A stretch of DNA of 64,000 nucleotides, from contig NZ_FQUC01000008.1 in NCBI RefSeq assembly GCF_900128985.1, positions 117,889 to 181,888 of the forward strand, written 5' to 3'. This DNA comes from Indolivaga macrotermitis (GTDB lineage Bacteria; Bacteroidota; Bacteroidia; Bacteroidales; Dysgonomonadaceae). The stretch's first letter is position 1, and every line of letters starts with the position of its first letter. Shown one piece after another: positions 18,888 to 27,489 of the stretch. The notes under the pieces are model-generated. The model ran no database searches, was not told where the DNA came from, and worked only from the letters and a program-made list of their open reading frames with translations. The position numbers and the translations under genes are program-made.

Positions 18888-20963
18888 ATGAAAGTTTGTA
18901 TTGCAGAGAAACCCAGTGTTGCACGTGAAATAGCCAATGTATTAGGAGCCAGTTCTAAGAAGGATGGCTACTTCGAAGGTAATGGTTATCAGGTGACATG
19001 GACATTCGGGCACTTCTGCACCCTCAAAGAGCCTCACGAATACTATTCCCAATGGAAACGCTGGTCATTGGATGTTCTTCCGATGATCCCTCCCCGTTTT
19101 GGTATTAAGCTACTAGAAAACGATGGAGTAATCAGGCAATTCGGGGTAATAGAAAAACTGATCGCCAGCGCCGATGAAGTTATAAACTGCGGTGATGCCG
19201 GACAGGAAGGGGAACTTATACAACGGTGGGTAATGCAAAAAGCGCTGTGTAAATGCCCGGTTAAGCGGCTGTGGATTTCGTCGCTTACAGAGGATGCTAT
19301 CCGCGAAGGATTTCAAAAACTTAGAGACCAAAAAGAATTTGACAAACTGTACGAGGCAGGATTGTCGCGAGCTATCGGAGACTGGTTGCTCGGAATGAAT
19401 GCGACACGACTTTACACCGTTAAATATGGTCAAAACAAATCTGTACTTTCTATCGGGCGGGTACAAACTCCTACCCTTGCACTTATAGTGAACCGCCAGC
19501 TGGAAATTGAAAACTTCAAGCCTGAACCCTACTGGGAATTAAAGACCATATACCGTGATACTACCTTTTCTGCAACAAAAGGACGTTTCACCACGGTAGA
19601 AGAAGGTAATAAGTTTCTCGAAGAAATACAGGGAAGCCTTTTCGAAGTGACAGATGTTACGACTAAAAACGGAGAGGAATACCCTCCCCGATTATTTGAC
19701 CTGACCTCTTTACAAGTAGAGTGCAACAAAAAGTTCGCCTTCTCGGCAGAAGATACGTTGAAAACGATTCAATCGCTGTACGAGAAAAAGCTTACAACTT
19801 ATCCCCGCGTGGATACTACTTTCCTCAGCGATGATATATTTCCGAAAGTACCGGCAACATTAAAAGGCCTGTATGGATATGAAGCATTAGTAGAGCCGGT
19901 TTTAGCGAGTAAAATAAAGAAATCGAAAAAGGTATTCGATAACAGTAAGGTCACAGACCACCACGCCATTATCCCCACAGGCGTAAGAGCTACTGCCATG
20001 AGCGAAAATGAACGGAAGGTATATGATATGATTACCCGCCGTTTTATCGCCGTATTCTATCCGAATTGTAAAGTTTCGACAACAACCGTATTGGGCGAAG
20101 CTGCCAAAGTTGAATTTAAAGTAACAGGCAAGCAGATACTCGAACCCGGTTGGCGTGTCGTTTTCGATAAGCAAGCAGCTAATAATCAGGCGGACGATGA
20201 AAATAATAATAAAGAGGAAGAAAATATTCTTCCCGATTTTCAAAAAGGAGAAACAGGACCTCACGAACCTTCGTTAAACGAAAAGTGGACTACCCCTCCT
20301 AAATATTATACCGAAGCAACCTTACTTCGTGCGATGGAAACCGCCGGAAAGCTTGTCGACAATGAAGAATTGAGAGATGCTTTAAAAGAAAATGGTATCG
20401 GGCGTCCGTCTACCCGTGCAGCTATTATAGAAACCTTATTTAAGCGGAATTACATCCGCAAAGAAAAAAAGAACCTGTTTGCGACTATTACAGGTGTACA
20501 GCTAATACAAACCATTCAGGAAGAACTACTTAAATCAGCAGAACTAACCGGAATCTGGGAAAATAAACTGAGACAGATCGAACGGAATCAATACGATACA
20601 CGTGTATTTATCGATGAATTGAAGCAGATGTTGATACAGGTAGTCACTAATGTCAGAAATGACTGGTCACAAAAATCTATCGAGATAGAAGAAATAAAAG
20701 AACCTGAGAAAAAGCCGGCTAAAAAATCGTCTCCAAGAAAGAAAAAAGAAGATACCAAAGAGAAAAAAACAAAAGAATCTTCACCCAAAACTGACAAAGA
20801 TGTAATTTGTCCGCTTTGCCAAAAAGGAAAACTTCTGAAAGGTAAAACCGCTTACGGTTGTTCGGAATGGAAAGCCGGATGTACCTTCCGCTTACCTTTT
20901 GATGGAACAGTAGAGAATCTGAGCAACGACGAACTGGATAAATATTTAAAAGAAAGACAATGA
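18888..20963 (+). CDS. topB: DNA topoisomerase III (type IA)
   Basis: A 691-aa topoisomerase. The N-terminal TOPRIM domain has VCIAEKPSVAREIANVLG and NCGDAGQEGELIQRW. The type IA core follows, with the active-site Tyr in KKLTTYPRVDTTFLS (TYPRVD), then NGIGRPSTRAAIIETL. A lysine-rich linker (residues about 600-640) precedes a C-terminal zinc-ribbon-like module, CPLCQKG and GCSEWKAGC. It decatenates DNA during replication and recombination. Its stop overlaps the next start by four bases (ATGA), which indicates translational coupling to the Nudix gene. No conjugation genes are nearby, so this looks like the chromosomal copy. Confidence 0.93.
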   Translation: MKVCIAEKPSVAREIANVLGASSKKDGYFEGNGYQVTWTFGHFCTLKEPHEYYSQWKRWSLDVLPMIPPRFGIKLLENDGVIRQFGVIEKLIASADEVINCGDAGQEGELIQRWVMQKALCKCPVKRLWISSLTEDAIREGFQKLRDQKEFDKLYEAGLSRAIGDWLLGMNATRLYTVKYGQNKSVLSIGRVQTPTLALIVNRQLEIENFKPEPYWELKTIYRDTTFSATKGRFTTVEEGNKFLEEIQGSLFEVTDVTTKNGEEYPPRLFDLTSLQVECNKKFAFSAEDTLKTIQSLYEKKLTTYPRVDTTFLSDDIFPKVPATLKGLYGYEALVEPVLASKIKKSKKVFDNSKVTDHHAIIPTGVRATAMSENERKVYDMITRRFIAVFYPNCKVSTTTVLGEAAKVEFKVTGKQILEPGWRVVFDKQAANNQADDENNNKEEENILPDFQKGETGPHEPSLNEKWTTPPKYYTEATLLRAMETAGKLVDNEELRDALKENGIGRPSTRAAIIETLFKRNYIRKEKKNLFATITGVQLIQTIQEELLKSAELTGIWENKLRQIERNQYDTRVFIDELKQMLIQVVTNVRNDWSQKSIEIEEIKEPEKKPAKKSSPRKKKEDTKEKKTKESSPKTDKDVICPLCQKGKLLKGKTAYGCSEWKAGCTFRLPFDGTVENLSNDELDKYLKERQ

Positions 20964-21484
20964 CAGACGAAATATTTCCTCTGGTAGATGAAAACGGAAC
21001 AGTTATCGGACAGGCAACCCGTAAAGAATGCCATAGTGGATCGATGCTACTTCATCCGGTCATACACCTGCACGTATTCAACAGCAAAGGAGAGTTATTC
21101 TTACAGAAAAGGTCTGCTACGAAAGATATACAGCCCGGCAAATGGGACTCGTCGGTAGGTGGGCACATCGATCTGGGAGAGACACCCGAAATAGCCGCTA
21201 AACGTGAAGCACGCGAGGAGATAGGTTTACAAAACATATCAATACAATACATTCAGAAATATATAATAGAAACTGACAGGGAAAGGGAACTGACTTATTG
21301 TTTCTTCACTATTACCGACAAACAGCCTCAAGCCGATATGAACGAAGTTTCGGAAGGACGTTTCTGGACTATAGACGAAATTTCCGGTAATCTGGGTAAG
21401 AATATATTCACACCTAATTTTGAACTCGACTTCAAGCATTTCTTACATGAAGGAGTCGATACATTACAAAAAAAGTTTCAATAA
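20960..21484 (+). CDS. Nudix hydrolase
   Basis: A 174-aa protein with a clear Nudix box, GHIDLGETPEIAAKREAREE followed by IGL (Gx5Ex7REUxEExGU). The preceding LHPVIHLHVFNSKGELFLQ and the start EIFPLVDENGTVIGQATRKE resemble the YfcD/isopentenyl-diphosphate-isomerase-like subgroup, so a pyrophosphate of a nucleotide or isoprenoid type is possible. The exact substrate cannot be read. It overlaps topB by four bases. Confidence 0.88.
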   Translation: MTDEIFPLVDENGTVIGQATRKECHSGSMLLHPVIHLHVFNSKGELFLQKRSATKDIQPGKWDSSVGGHIDLGETPEIAAKREAREEIGLQNISIQYIQKYIIETDRERELTYCFFTITDKQPQADMNEVSEGRFWTIDEISGNLGKNIFTPNFELDFKHFLHEGVDTLQKKFQ

Positions 21485-21539
21485 TATTTATCTATATAAA
21501 AAAGCAACAGTCCAATAGATATAATATAAATACAAAAAC

Positions 21540-21638
21540 AGTGTCACTTTTGTCACTTTAAAACAGATATAAACCTAAATATCAAACACATATAAAGTGA
21601 CACTAAAGTAACAAAGTACACAGCAATGTCACCTTTTT
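21540..21638. promoter_or_regulatory. Cluster of TGTCACTTT boxes (candidate operator)
   Basis: Two tandem TGTCACTTT copies (21542-21550 and 21551-21559) are followed 34 bases on by an inverted AAAGTGACA (21594-21602), making an 11-base inverted repeat AGTGTCACTTT/AAAGTGACACT. Weaker AAAGTAACA (from 21606) and TGTCACCTTT (from 21628) copies follow. The cluster ends about 25 bases before the ATG of the 21663 gene, so it most likely controls that gene. Confidence 0.5.
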
Positions 21639-21662
21639 GTAAACACCTGTAACGAAAGATAT

Positions 21663-22562
21663 ATGCAATTTAAACTGATTGAAAACGGCGACTCAGTCCG
21701 CAAACACGACAGGGATATCCTTAAGCAGGTAATCTTTAATCTAAAAGAAGACGAAGATTGCTACATCATACTCGAACCCAAGAAACCCATCGAAAACAGT
21801 ATATACCTTCAGGTTATTATACACAAAGGGTTATATAAGGTAGAAACACGCCTGATCTTCGGGTCTGACGATGATTTTAAACATTATAGTAATCTTTATT
21901 CCACCGCCGAAGAGGTATTAGCTGTATTTGATGATTATTACAGCGATTGCAGGCTCCCTGACCTCAGAAAGTGGACTGATGATACTTCCTCCTTCAAAGA
22001 AGAATCGGACTGCGATATGGTCAAGCTATACAAGACTTTTGATGGCGCTATACATTACTTCGAAGTATGGATCGACGAAGATAATACACTCACCACTCAC
22101 GAAGGTATCCTTGGTGAGATAGGAGAAACCGAAAGCTTTACAGAACCGGATAAGGATAGTGAGTTTCTGCCTCCACGAATAGCAATGGCTAAAGCCATTA
22201 AAACGTATCAGGATCTGGGTTATATCTCAGATATCCTGTCTACAGAGCTTATCCTGCAGTATCCGGTAAAATCAGGGACTTCCAAGACAGCTATAAGCGA
22301 AGATATAGAGTCCATAGAAGGAATTCTCAACAATTGCCTCGGCTGGACCGGTAACGGACATTGCGACGGGGGAGATACGGAAAACGGGATTGCGACATTC
22401 TTTTGCTATGTAATAGACAAAGCCATAGCTACAGAAACCATAATAGAAGCATTGGACGAAGAAGGATTCCTGTTCAATGACCTTAAAATAGCCTATGCTG
22501 ACGAGAAAACCGAAGAGTATAAACTACTCTACCCTAATGAAGGAACTTTCAGTCTGATATAA
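21663..22562 (+). CDS. Hypothetical acidic cytoplasmic protein
   Basis: A 299-aa protein with no signal peptide or TM segment. It is strongly acidic, with many Asp/Glu clusters. It starts MQFKLIENGDSVRKHDRDIL and contains DCYIILEPKKPIENSIYLQV and SIEGILNNCLGWTGNGHCDGG. The C-terminal half (about 210-299) looks like a compact second domain. I do not recognise the family. It has its own upstream repeat cluster and its own terminator, so it is probably a single-gene unit. Confidence 0.75.
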   Translation: MQFKLIENGDSVRKHDRDILKQVIFNLKEDEDCYIILEPKKPIENSIYLQVIIHKGLYKVETRLIFGSDDDFKHYSNLYSTAEEVLAVFDDYYSDCRLPDLRKWTDDTSSFKEESDCDMVKLYKTFDGAIHYFEVWIDEDNTLTTHEGILGEIGETESFTEPDKDSEFLPPRIAMAKAIKTYQDLGYISDILSTELILQYPVKSGTSKTAISEDIESIEGILNNCLGWTGNGHCDGGDTENGIATFFCYVIDKAIATETIIEALDEEGFLFNDLKIAYADEKTEEYKLLYPNEGTFSLI

Positions 22563-22563
22563 G

Positions 22564-22592
22564 AAAAGGCTGTCCGGTGAGGACAGCCTTTT
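22564..22592. terminator. Bidirectional terminator, 21663 gene / floA
   Basis: Perfect 12-base arms, AAAAGGCTGTCC (22564-22575) and GGACAGCCTTTT (22581-22592), close a five-base loop between convergent genes. Confidence 0.85.
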
Positions 22593-22617
22593 AATATTTT
22601 CGTTACAAGGACGAACT

Positions 22618-23607
22618 TTACTTTTTATCGGTTTTAGCGCCACCACTTCCCGAAGGACGGGCAATTGAGTCACGCATTTCAGTATCTGCCTGTATATTCT
22701 GCATTTTGTAATAATCCATTACACCCAGATTACCGCTGCGTAGCGCTTCGGCCATAGCTTTAGGTATTTCTGCTTCAGCTTCGATAACCTTCGCACGTGC
22801 CTCCTGAGCTTTCGCTTTCATTTCCTGTTCAAGGGCAACTGCCATAGAACGACGCTCTTCGGCTCTTGCCTGAGCAATATTCTTGTCAGCTTGCGCCTGA
22901 TCTATCTGAAGCACAGCACCGATGTTCTTACCTATATCAATATCGGCAATATCAATAGACAAGATCTCGAATGCAGTACCGGCATCCAAACCTTTGCGTA
23001 GTACGAGCTTAGAAATAGAATCGGGATTTTCGAGTACCGACTTATGGCTATCTGACGAACCGATAGACGATACTATACCTTCACCTACACGAGCCAGGAT
23101 AGTTTCTTCTCCGGCACCACCGACCAACTGCTTGATATTAGCGCGAACGGTTACACGGGCTTTCGCTATAAGCTGAATACCATCTTTTGCAACTGCTGTT
23201 ACAGGAGGGGTATCGATTACCTTTGGATTAACCGACATCTGTACCGCATTGAAAACATCACGACCTGCTAAGTCGATAGCTGTAGCCATCTGAAACGACA
23301 AATCGATATTTGCCTTTGATGCAGATACCAGAGCATGTACTACTTTCTCTACATGACCGCCGGCCAGATAGTGAGCTTCAAGTTCATCTCTTGTTATAGA
23401 CTTAAGTCCGGCCTTATGAGCTTCGATCATTGCTGTTACAATAGTACGTGGGGGAACCCTACGAATACGCATCAGGAACAACTGGATCAGCGAGACACGT
23501 ACTCCTGCCGAAATAGCATTAATCCACAAAAAGAATGGAACATAATAAAAGAATATCAGCAGTAAAATGACTGCCAAGACCGCAATCGCGGCAATTAAAA
23601 TCGGCAT
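22618..23607 (-). CDS. floA: Flotillin-like protein FloA
   Basis: A 329-aa protein: an N-terminal membrane hairpin ([21 protein letters not shown]), a flotillin core ([40 protein letters not shown]), then a long Ala/Glu helical region (about 225-300) that would form the coiled coil. It organises functional membrane microdomains and membrane fluidity. It lies 25 bases downstream of an nfeD-type gene, the conserved partner of floA in many bacteria. The C-terminus is a short Gly/Ser/Lys tail. Confidence 0.95.
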   Translation of the reverse strand: MPILIAAIAVLAVILLLIFFYYVPFFLWINAISAGVRVSLIQLFLMRIRRVPPRTIVTAMIEAHKAGLKSITRDELEAHYLAGGHVEKVVHALVSASKANIDLSFQMATAIDLAGRDVFNAVQMSVNPKVIDTPPVTAVAKDGIQLIAKARVTVRANIKQLVGGAGEETILARVGEGIVSSIGSSDSHKSVLENPDSISKLVLRKGLDAGTAFEILSIDIADIDIGKNIGAVLQIDQAQADKNIAQARAEERRSMAVALEQEMKAKAQEARAKVIEAEAEIPKAMAEALRSGNLGVMDYYKMQNIQADTEMRDSIARPSGSGGAKTDKK

Positions 23608-23632
23608 AATTTATTCAGGTTTAAGTTAATAT

Positions 23633-24124
23633 TTATACTTGGTCTGTTGCACTTATCTTTACAAGCACACTTGATTTATCAATATGGACTATCTCAACCC
23701 ATTCTCCGGCATCAATAAACTCTCCGGTGACAGATTTGGCTTCAACTGTCGACTCATCATTAAACTCTACTTTCCCTATCGGATTTAACCGGGATAAGGC
23801 AATACCTTTCTGCCCTACAGACAGCTTCTGTATTTCAGGTTGTTCAACGACTGATTCTATATCCGTTTTCAATGCAATATGATCTAAAGCATTCGATTTG
23901 ATTACAAATATAAAAGCACCGACCCCAATGACTATATTCGCCGCAATAGTTATATATCCGGTGGTAGGCCCTACATAATAAAAAGCATACACAATGCTGC
24001 CAACCATCATTACCCCTCCGGCTATTCCGGCAACGGTTATTCCCGGCAACAAGAATATTTCTGCCAGAAGTAAAGCTACTCCTACCAGAATCAAACAAAC
24101 AATAATAATGATCTCTACTGTCAT
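23633..24124 (-). CDS. NfeD family membrane protein
   Basis: A 163-aa short-type NfeD protein. Three hydrophobic segments in residues 4-80 (EIIIIVCLILVGVALLLAEI onward) are followed by a C-terminal OB-fold-like domain (VGQKGIALSRLNPIGKVEFN to the end). Short NfeD proteins pair with FloA, which follows directly. It is six bases downstream of the TPR/PD40 gene, so the three genes form an operon. Confidence 0.88.
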   Translation of the reverse strand: MTVEIIIIVCLILVGVALLLAEIFLLPGITVAGIAGGVMMVGSIVYAFYYVGPTTGYITIAANIVIGVGAFIFVIKSNALDHIALKTDIESVVEQPEIQKLSVGQKGIALSRLNPIGKVEFNDESTVEAKSVTGEFIDAGEWVEIVHIDKSSVLVKISATDQV

Positions 24125-24130
24125 ATTTTA

Positions 24131-25552
24131 TTATTTCAATACTTTTATTTCTTCATTTCTTACCCTGACTTCCAGGTCTTCTATATCCCTCATCAATTGT
24201 TCCTGAGAAGTCTCCAGATCAATGATAACTAAAGACAAATCACTGCGTTTAGTCGATTGAGCCTCCCTGTAAGCAGTACGCCTGCGTTCAAGATCATTGT
24301 TCAGATCTTCCAAAGCTTTGTATTTCGATTGGAGATTAGCAAACAAACTCCGGGCATTATTGCTTTTAAAGTCAGCACTGGTATGATAGACGTGATCATC
24401 GTTAATAACAAAAGTAAAGTCTACGGTTTTCTTCTCAACTTTTGCTATTTCTTTTCTGGCTTTATCCCTTATCGCCCGATAATCTTTTCCTGACTTCCAT
24501 GATGCCTTGATAGATGTAATACGTGCCCTATTCTCAATATATCCATTGTCTTCACTTTCGACCAAAGTAACTTCTTCGTTAGGTATAAAGGTATATATAC
24601 ATACCTTTCCTTCGGGTTGAAAACGGTCTGTAGCAAACCACCCCACTCCCTTTTCTTCATCGAATACGTAAAGATAATCATTTGCAGGAGAATTGAAAGG
24701 CATATTCAGCATTTCAGGAGCCAAATACGAATCATTATTGAAGTTATAGCGGGTCACATATATATCATATCCTCCCAAGCCGTTATCGTCCTTAGCTGCA
24801 AAATAGATAGTAGAACCATCTGTCAATACAAAAGGATAATTTACATCACCTGTCAAACCAAAATTATCGGCAGACAAAGACTTTTCATTTCCATATCCCG
24901 AAAGGAGTTTCTCCATTGAGAAGAGCGAAAACTCATTCTTAACCAATTGTCCGTAATATATTTTTGTGCCTTTCTCATTCATATAGACTGTCGACTCAAC
25001 TGCCTGTTTCGATTCAAACATATCGTTAAACAGGCTGAGTGTCCCGGACTGCGGAGACAGCTTGTATGCAGACAGAAAGTTCCTTTTATCTACAATCAGG
25101 CTATCTATTATCTGTATATCTTCGGTTCGGGATATTGCACGCTGCATTTTCTCCAATGCTGCTGTATAAGGGGCTAATGTAGTTTCCTTTTCCCGGGGGC
25201 GCGCCTTTGCATAACGGGCAAACAATTGTTCGGCTTCACCTACCCTATACTGGTCAATATACAAACCACCCAAATACAGATACGATTCGGGCAGATTTCG
25301 CTTTGAAGCAACAACAAGGCACTCTTCAGCCTTAGCCAAATCACCACGGGTCTCGACCAGACATACTCCATACCACAAGTTCAGTGAGGGATCGGTTGGC
25401 TTCGCATTATATTCTCTTTCGAACACAGGCAATGCTTTTTCGAAAACTCCGTTTTTATAGTCCAGTTTAGCTTGTGCCAGCTCCTTAGCATTTTGGGCTA
25501 CAGATGTCAACGCCAGACAAAATAGTATAATAATCAGACTCAAATATTTCAT
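24131..25552 (-). CDS. TPR and PD40-type beta-propeller protein with C-terminal coiled coil
   Basis: The ATG at 25552 opens a signal peptide (MKYLSLIIILFCLALTSVAQ); the frame continues upstream to 25585, but that adds charged residues. Residues about 25-150 are TPR-like (DYKNGVFEKALPVFEREYNAKP). The middle has TolB/PD40-like propeller strands (DGSTIYFAAKDDNGLGGYDIYV, NDYLYVFDEEKGVGWFATD). The last about 110 residues are a charged coiled coil. It is probably periplasmic or envelope-attached. Similar TPR-PD40 proteins occur in Bacteroidetes envelope and motility complexes, but no specific role can be assigned. It is the first gene of the unit with nfeD and floA. Confidence 0.72.
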   Translation of the reverse strand: MKYLSLIIILFCLALTSVAQNAKELAQAKLDYKNGVFEKALPVFEREYNAKPTDPSLNLWYGVCLVETRGDLAKAEECLVVASKRNLPESYLYLGGLYIDQYRVGEAEQLFARYAKARPREKETTLAPYTAALEKMQRAISRTEDIQIIDSLIVDKRNFLSAYKLSPQSGTLSLFNDMFESKQAVESTVYMNEKGTKIYYGQLVKNEFSLFSMEKLLSGYGNEKSLSADNFGLTGDVNYPFVLTDGSTIYFAAKDDNGLGGYDIYVTRYNFNNDSYLAPEMLNMPFNSPANDYLYVFDEEKGVGWFATDRFQPEGKVCIYTFIPNEEVTLVESEDNGYIENRARITSIKASWKSGKDYRAIRDKARKEIAKVEKKTVDFTFVINDDHVYHTSADFKSNNARSLFANLQSKYKALEDLNNDLERRRTAYREAQSTKRSDLSLVIIDLETSQEQLMRDIEDLEVRVRNEEIKVLK

Positions 25553-25744
25553 AAAATACATCTTAATTCTACAGTCAATAACCAAAGATAAAAAATAATA
25601 TGCTAATGGTATTTATCTGAGGTAACTAATTAATATCTCAGACCTTTTTATTGGTTTCTTAAGCAAAAGGACAATACATTCTCTTATATTGAAAATAATT
25701 ACATCTTCGTAGCATCTATAATTTTGATTTTATCAGGAAGATTA

Positions 25745-25752
25745 TATTTTTG
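25745..25752 (+). promoter_or_regulatory. Putative -7 box (TATTTTTG)
   Basis: This matches TAnnTTTG, 25 bases before the ATG at 25778. A purine-rich AAAGGGGAT just before the start may be a ribosome site. Confidence 0.45.
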
Positions 25753-25777
25753 TATTTTCTTAAACTAAAGGGGATCT

Positions 25778-26461
25778 ATGCCAAGAATATATAAACTATC
25801 GCGAACCGGTGTACGCATTTTATACAAAGTGAGGCATCATAAGGGGCATGGGATACATTCACCCTTCGTTTTTAGCTATATTACTAAGTGCATCGAGGAG
25901 AAAACTCCCTATTATGCATATGAAGATATAAAGAGCTATCTTGAACTTTTTCCTGAAATATCTTTTAATGAAAGTAAATTCGAAAGACTTTTATTTAAAA
26001 CGGTAAATCATTTTAAACCGAAAAGTATCTTAGAATTGGGCTGCGGCTATGGTATAAACACACTGTATCTCACAGTTGCTTCTTCTCAAGGTACATGCAT
26101 CAGTGTAGGGACTAATCAGGAGAAAGAACAATTAGCAAAACATATCTATTCAAAATGGCCGCGATCAATTAAATTTACCAACGATCAATTTCCTATTGTA
26201 AATGAGGTTCAAGATTGTATATTACTCAATTTAAGAGACTATACAGCCAATCATGAACAACTGGTCAAATACTTATTTTCGGTCACCGGAGAAAATAGTT
26301 TTATTATAGTAGACGGTATCCGAACAAATAGGAAACATCAGATGTTATGGAAAAGACTAATAAACAGTGAAGAAGTGAAAGTCTCAATGGACTTATTTCA
26401 TATGGGATTATTGTTCTTCGACTCTAAATATTATAAGCGCAATTATAAACTCAGTTTTTGA
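25778..26461 (+). CDS. Class I SAM-dependent methyltransferase
   Basis: A 227-aa protein with SAM motif I (SILELGCGYGINTLYLTVAS, about 87-106) and ENSFIIVDGIRTNRKHQMLW near motif IV. The N-terminus has HHKGHGIHSPFVFSYI, a motif I associate with a Bacteroidetes methyltransferase group (recollection). The substrate is unknown. The next gene starts 11 bases after the stop, suggesting co-transcription. Confidence 0.7.
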   Translation: MPRIYKLSRTGVRILYKVRHHKGHGIHSPFVFSYITKCIEEKTPYYAYEDIKSYLELFPEISFNESKFERLLFKTVNHFKPKSILELGCGYGINTLYLTVASSQGTCISVGTNQEKEQLAKHIYSKWPRSIKFTNDQFPIVNEVQDCILLNLRDYTANHEQLVKYLFSVTGENSFIIVDGIRTNRKHQMLWKRLINSEEVKVSMDLFHMGLLFFDSKYYKRNYKLSF

Positions 26462-26472
26462 AGGTTATCGAT

Positions 26473-27033
26473 ATGAAAAAAAGTTTAGTTTATACAAAAA
26501 CAGGTGATAAAGGAACAACAGCACTCGTTGGAGGAACACGCGTACCTAAATCGCACGTAAGATTAGATGCCTACGGAACTATAGATGAGCTAAACTCATT
26601 TGTAGGCCTACTCATCTGCCAGATAAAAGACGAAGAAACCCTTAAAGTGTTATCCTTCATCCAACACAAATTATTCACGGTCGGATCCTATCTTGCAACG
26701 GAGACAGAAGCAATAGCACCTAAAGCAGCCAGTATCATTACAGAAGATAATATTAAGCTTCTCGAATCGGAAATGGATCGTATAGACAGCGAACTTCCAC
26801 GCTTAAGACAGTTTGTATTACCCGGTGGCAGCGAAGCCGCAGCCCGGGCACATATCTGCCGTACCGTAGCACGGAGAGCCGAAAGATGTATCTATAAGGT
26901 AAAGGCAGAATATCCGGTAGAAGATAACATTATGAAGTTCGTAAACCGCTTGTCGGACTACTTTTTTATAGTAGCCCGCAGGGAGTGTAATAAGGATGGA
27001 AAAGAAATATTCTGGGATACTACTTGTTTGTAA
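26473..27033 (+). CDS. PduO-type cob(I)alamin adenosyltransferase
   Basis: It makes adenosylcobalamin from cob(I)alamin and ATP. The 186-aa protein starts (ATG at 26473) with MKKSLVYTKTGDKGTTALVG, the PduO ATP-binding N-terminus. RLDAYGTIDELNSFVGL and the C-terminal signature ARAHICRTVARRAERC follow. A TTG five codons upstream overlaps the preceding stop and is unlikely to be used. It likely serves coenzyme-B12 enzymes encoded elsewhere. Confidence 0.93.
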   Translation: MKKSLVYTKTGDKGTTALVGGTRVPKSHVRLDAYGTIDELNSFVGLLICQIKDEETLKVLSFIQHKLFTVGSYLATETEAIAPKAASIITEDNIKLLESEMDRIDSELPRLRQFVLPGGSEAAARAHICRTVARRAERCIYKVKAEYPVEDNIMKFVNRLSDYFFIVARRECNKDGKEIFWDTTCL

Positions 27034-27053
27034 AGAATAATAGGTTATTTTTG
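27024..27053 (+). promoter_or_regulatory. Promoter of the DUF2795 gene
   Basis: TTG (27024-27026), a 19-base spacer and TATTTTTG (27046-27053) fit the Bacteroidetes -33/-7 pattern. The boxes overlap the end of the adenosyltransferase gene and lie 56 bases before the ATG. Confidence 0.5.
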
Positions 27054-27109
27054 CCGAAAATAAAAAAATTAGAAAATAATAAGGAAAAACAATTAAAAAA
27101 TATATCAAT

Positions 27110-27331
27110 ATGTACTGGACTCTAGAATTAGCATCGAAATTAGAAGATGCACCATGGCCTGCAACAAAGGACGAGTTGATTGATTATGCTCAACGCTCAG
27201 GTGCACCGTTAGAAGTTATCGAAAACCTTCAGGAGCTTGAAGACGAAGGCGAAATATTTGATACAATCGAAGATATCTGGCCTGACTATCCCAGCAAAGA
27301 AGACTTTTTCTTTAACGAGGACGAATATTAG
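27110..27331 (+). CDS. DUF2795 domain protein (target gene of the mobile element)
   Basis: A 73-aa acidic protein (MYWTLELASKLEDAPWPATK, ending FFFNEDEY). The fold segments EDAPWPATKDELIDYAQRSGAP and ENLQELEDEGE match DUF2795, a small domain of unknown role that is widespread in Bacteroidetes. Its last seven codons and stop (27308-27331) are repeated with synonymous changes at 35484-35507, the far end of the inserted element. The element therefore entered at the 3' end and supplied, or left, a working tail. Confidence 0.85.
   Translation: MYWTLELASKLEDAPWPATKDELIDYAQRSGAPLEVIENLQELEDEGEIFDTIEDIWPDYPSKEDFFFNEDEY
27308..27331 (+). repeat. attL-like copy of the DUF2795 gene end
   Basis: 24 bases encoding Phe-Phe-Asn-Glu-Asp-Glu-Tyr-stop. 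It matches 20 of 24 bases with 35484-35507. All four differences are in third codon positions and synonymous (TTT/TTC, GAG/GAA, GAA/GAG, TAG/TAA). It marks the left boundary of the element. Confidence 0.8.
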
Positions 27332-27373
27332 AAACAAAAAGTTGTAAAATGCTTTAAAATAAAGCAGATATAC

Positions 27374-27417
27374 AAGAGATTAGGGTAACAAATAATTACT
27401 CTAATCTCTTTTTTATA
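27374..27417 (+). terminator. Terminator behind the DUF2795 gene (element side)
   Basis: AAGAGATTAG (27374-27383) pairs perfectly with CTAATCTCTT (27401-27410), followed by a T run. It stops DUF2795 transcription before the integrase promoter. Its left arm and loop overlap the left half of a 15-base inverted repeat. Confidence 0.75.
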
Positions 27418-27445
27418 CCCTTTTTTACTATATTTGTTACCCTAA
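27380..27445. repeat. 15-base inverted repeat around the integrase promoter
   Basis: TTAGGGTAACAAATA (27380-27394) is perfectly inverted as TATTTGTTACCCTAA (27431-27445). The right copy overlaps the putative -7 box of int. These may be integrase or excisionase arm sites, or an operator. Confidence 0.7.
27429..27436 (+). promoter_or_regulatory. Putative -7 box of int (TATATTTG)
   Basis: This matches TAnnTTTG, 54 bases before the int ATG at 27490. It is embedded in the right arm of the 15-base inverted repeat, so a protein binding the repeat would occlude it. No clear -33 box is seen. Confidence 0.45.
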
Positions 27446-27489
27446 ATGCAACCCTAAAAAGGGTGATATTCCTAAAAAAATACATAGTA

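Noticed and set aside
18888..20963. topB as part of a conjugative element
   Set aside because: Topoisomerase III genes occur on such elements, but no transfer or integrase genes are next to it and panB and a Nudix gene flank it.
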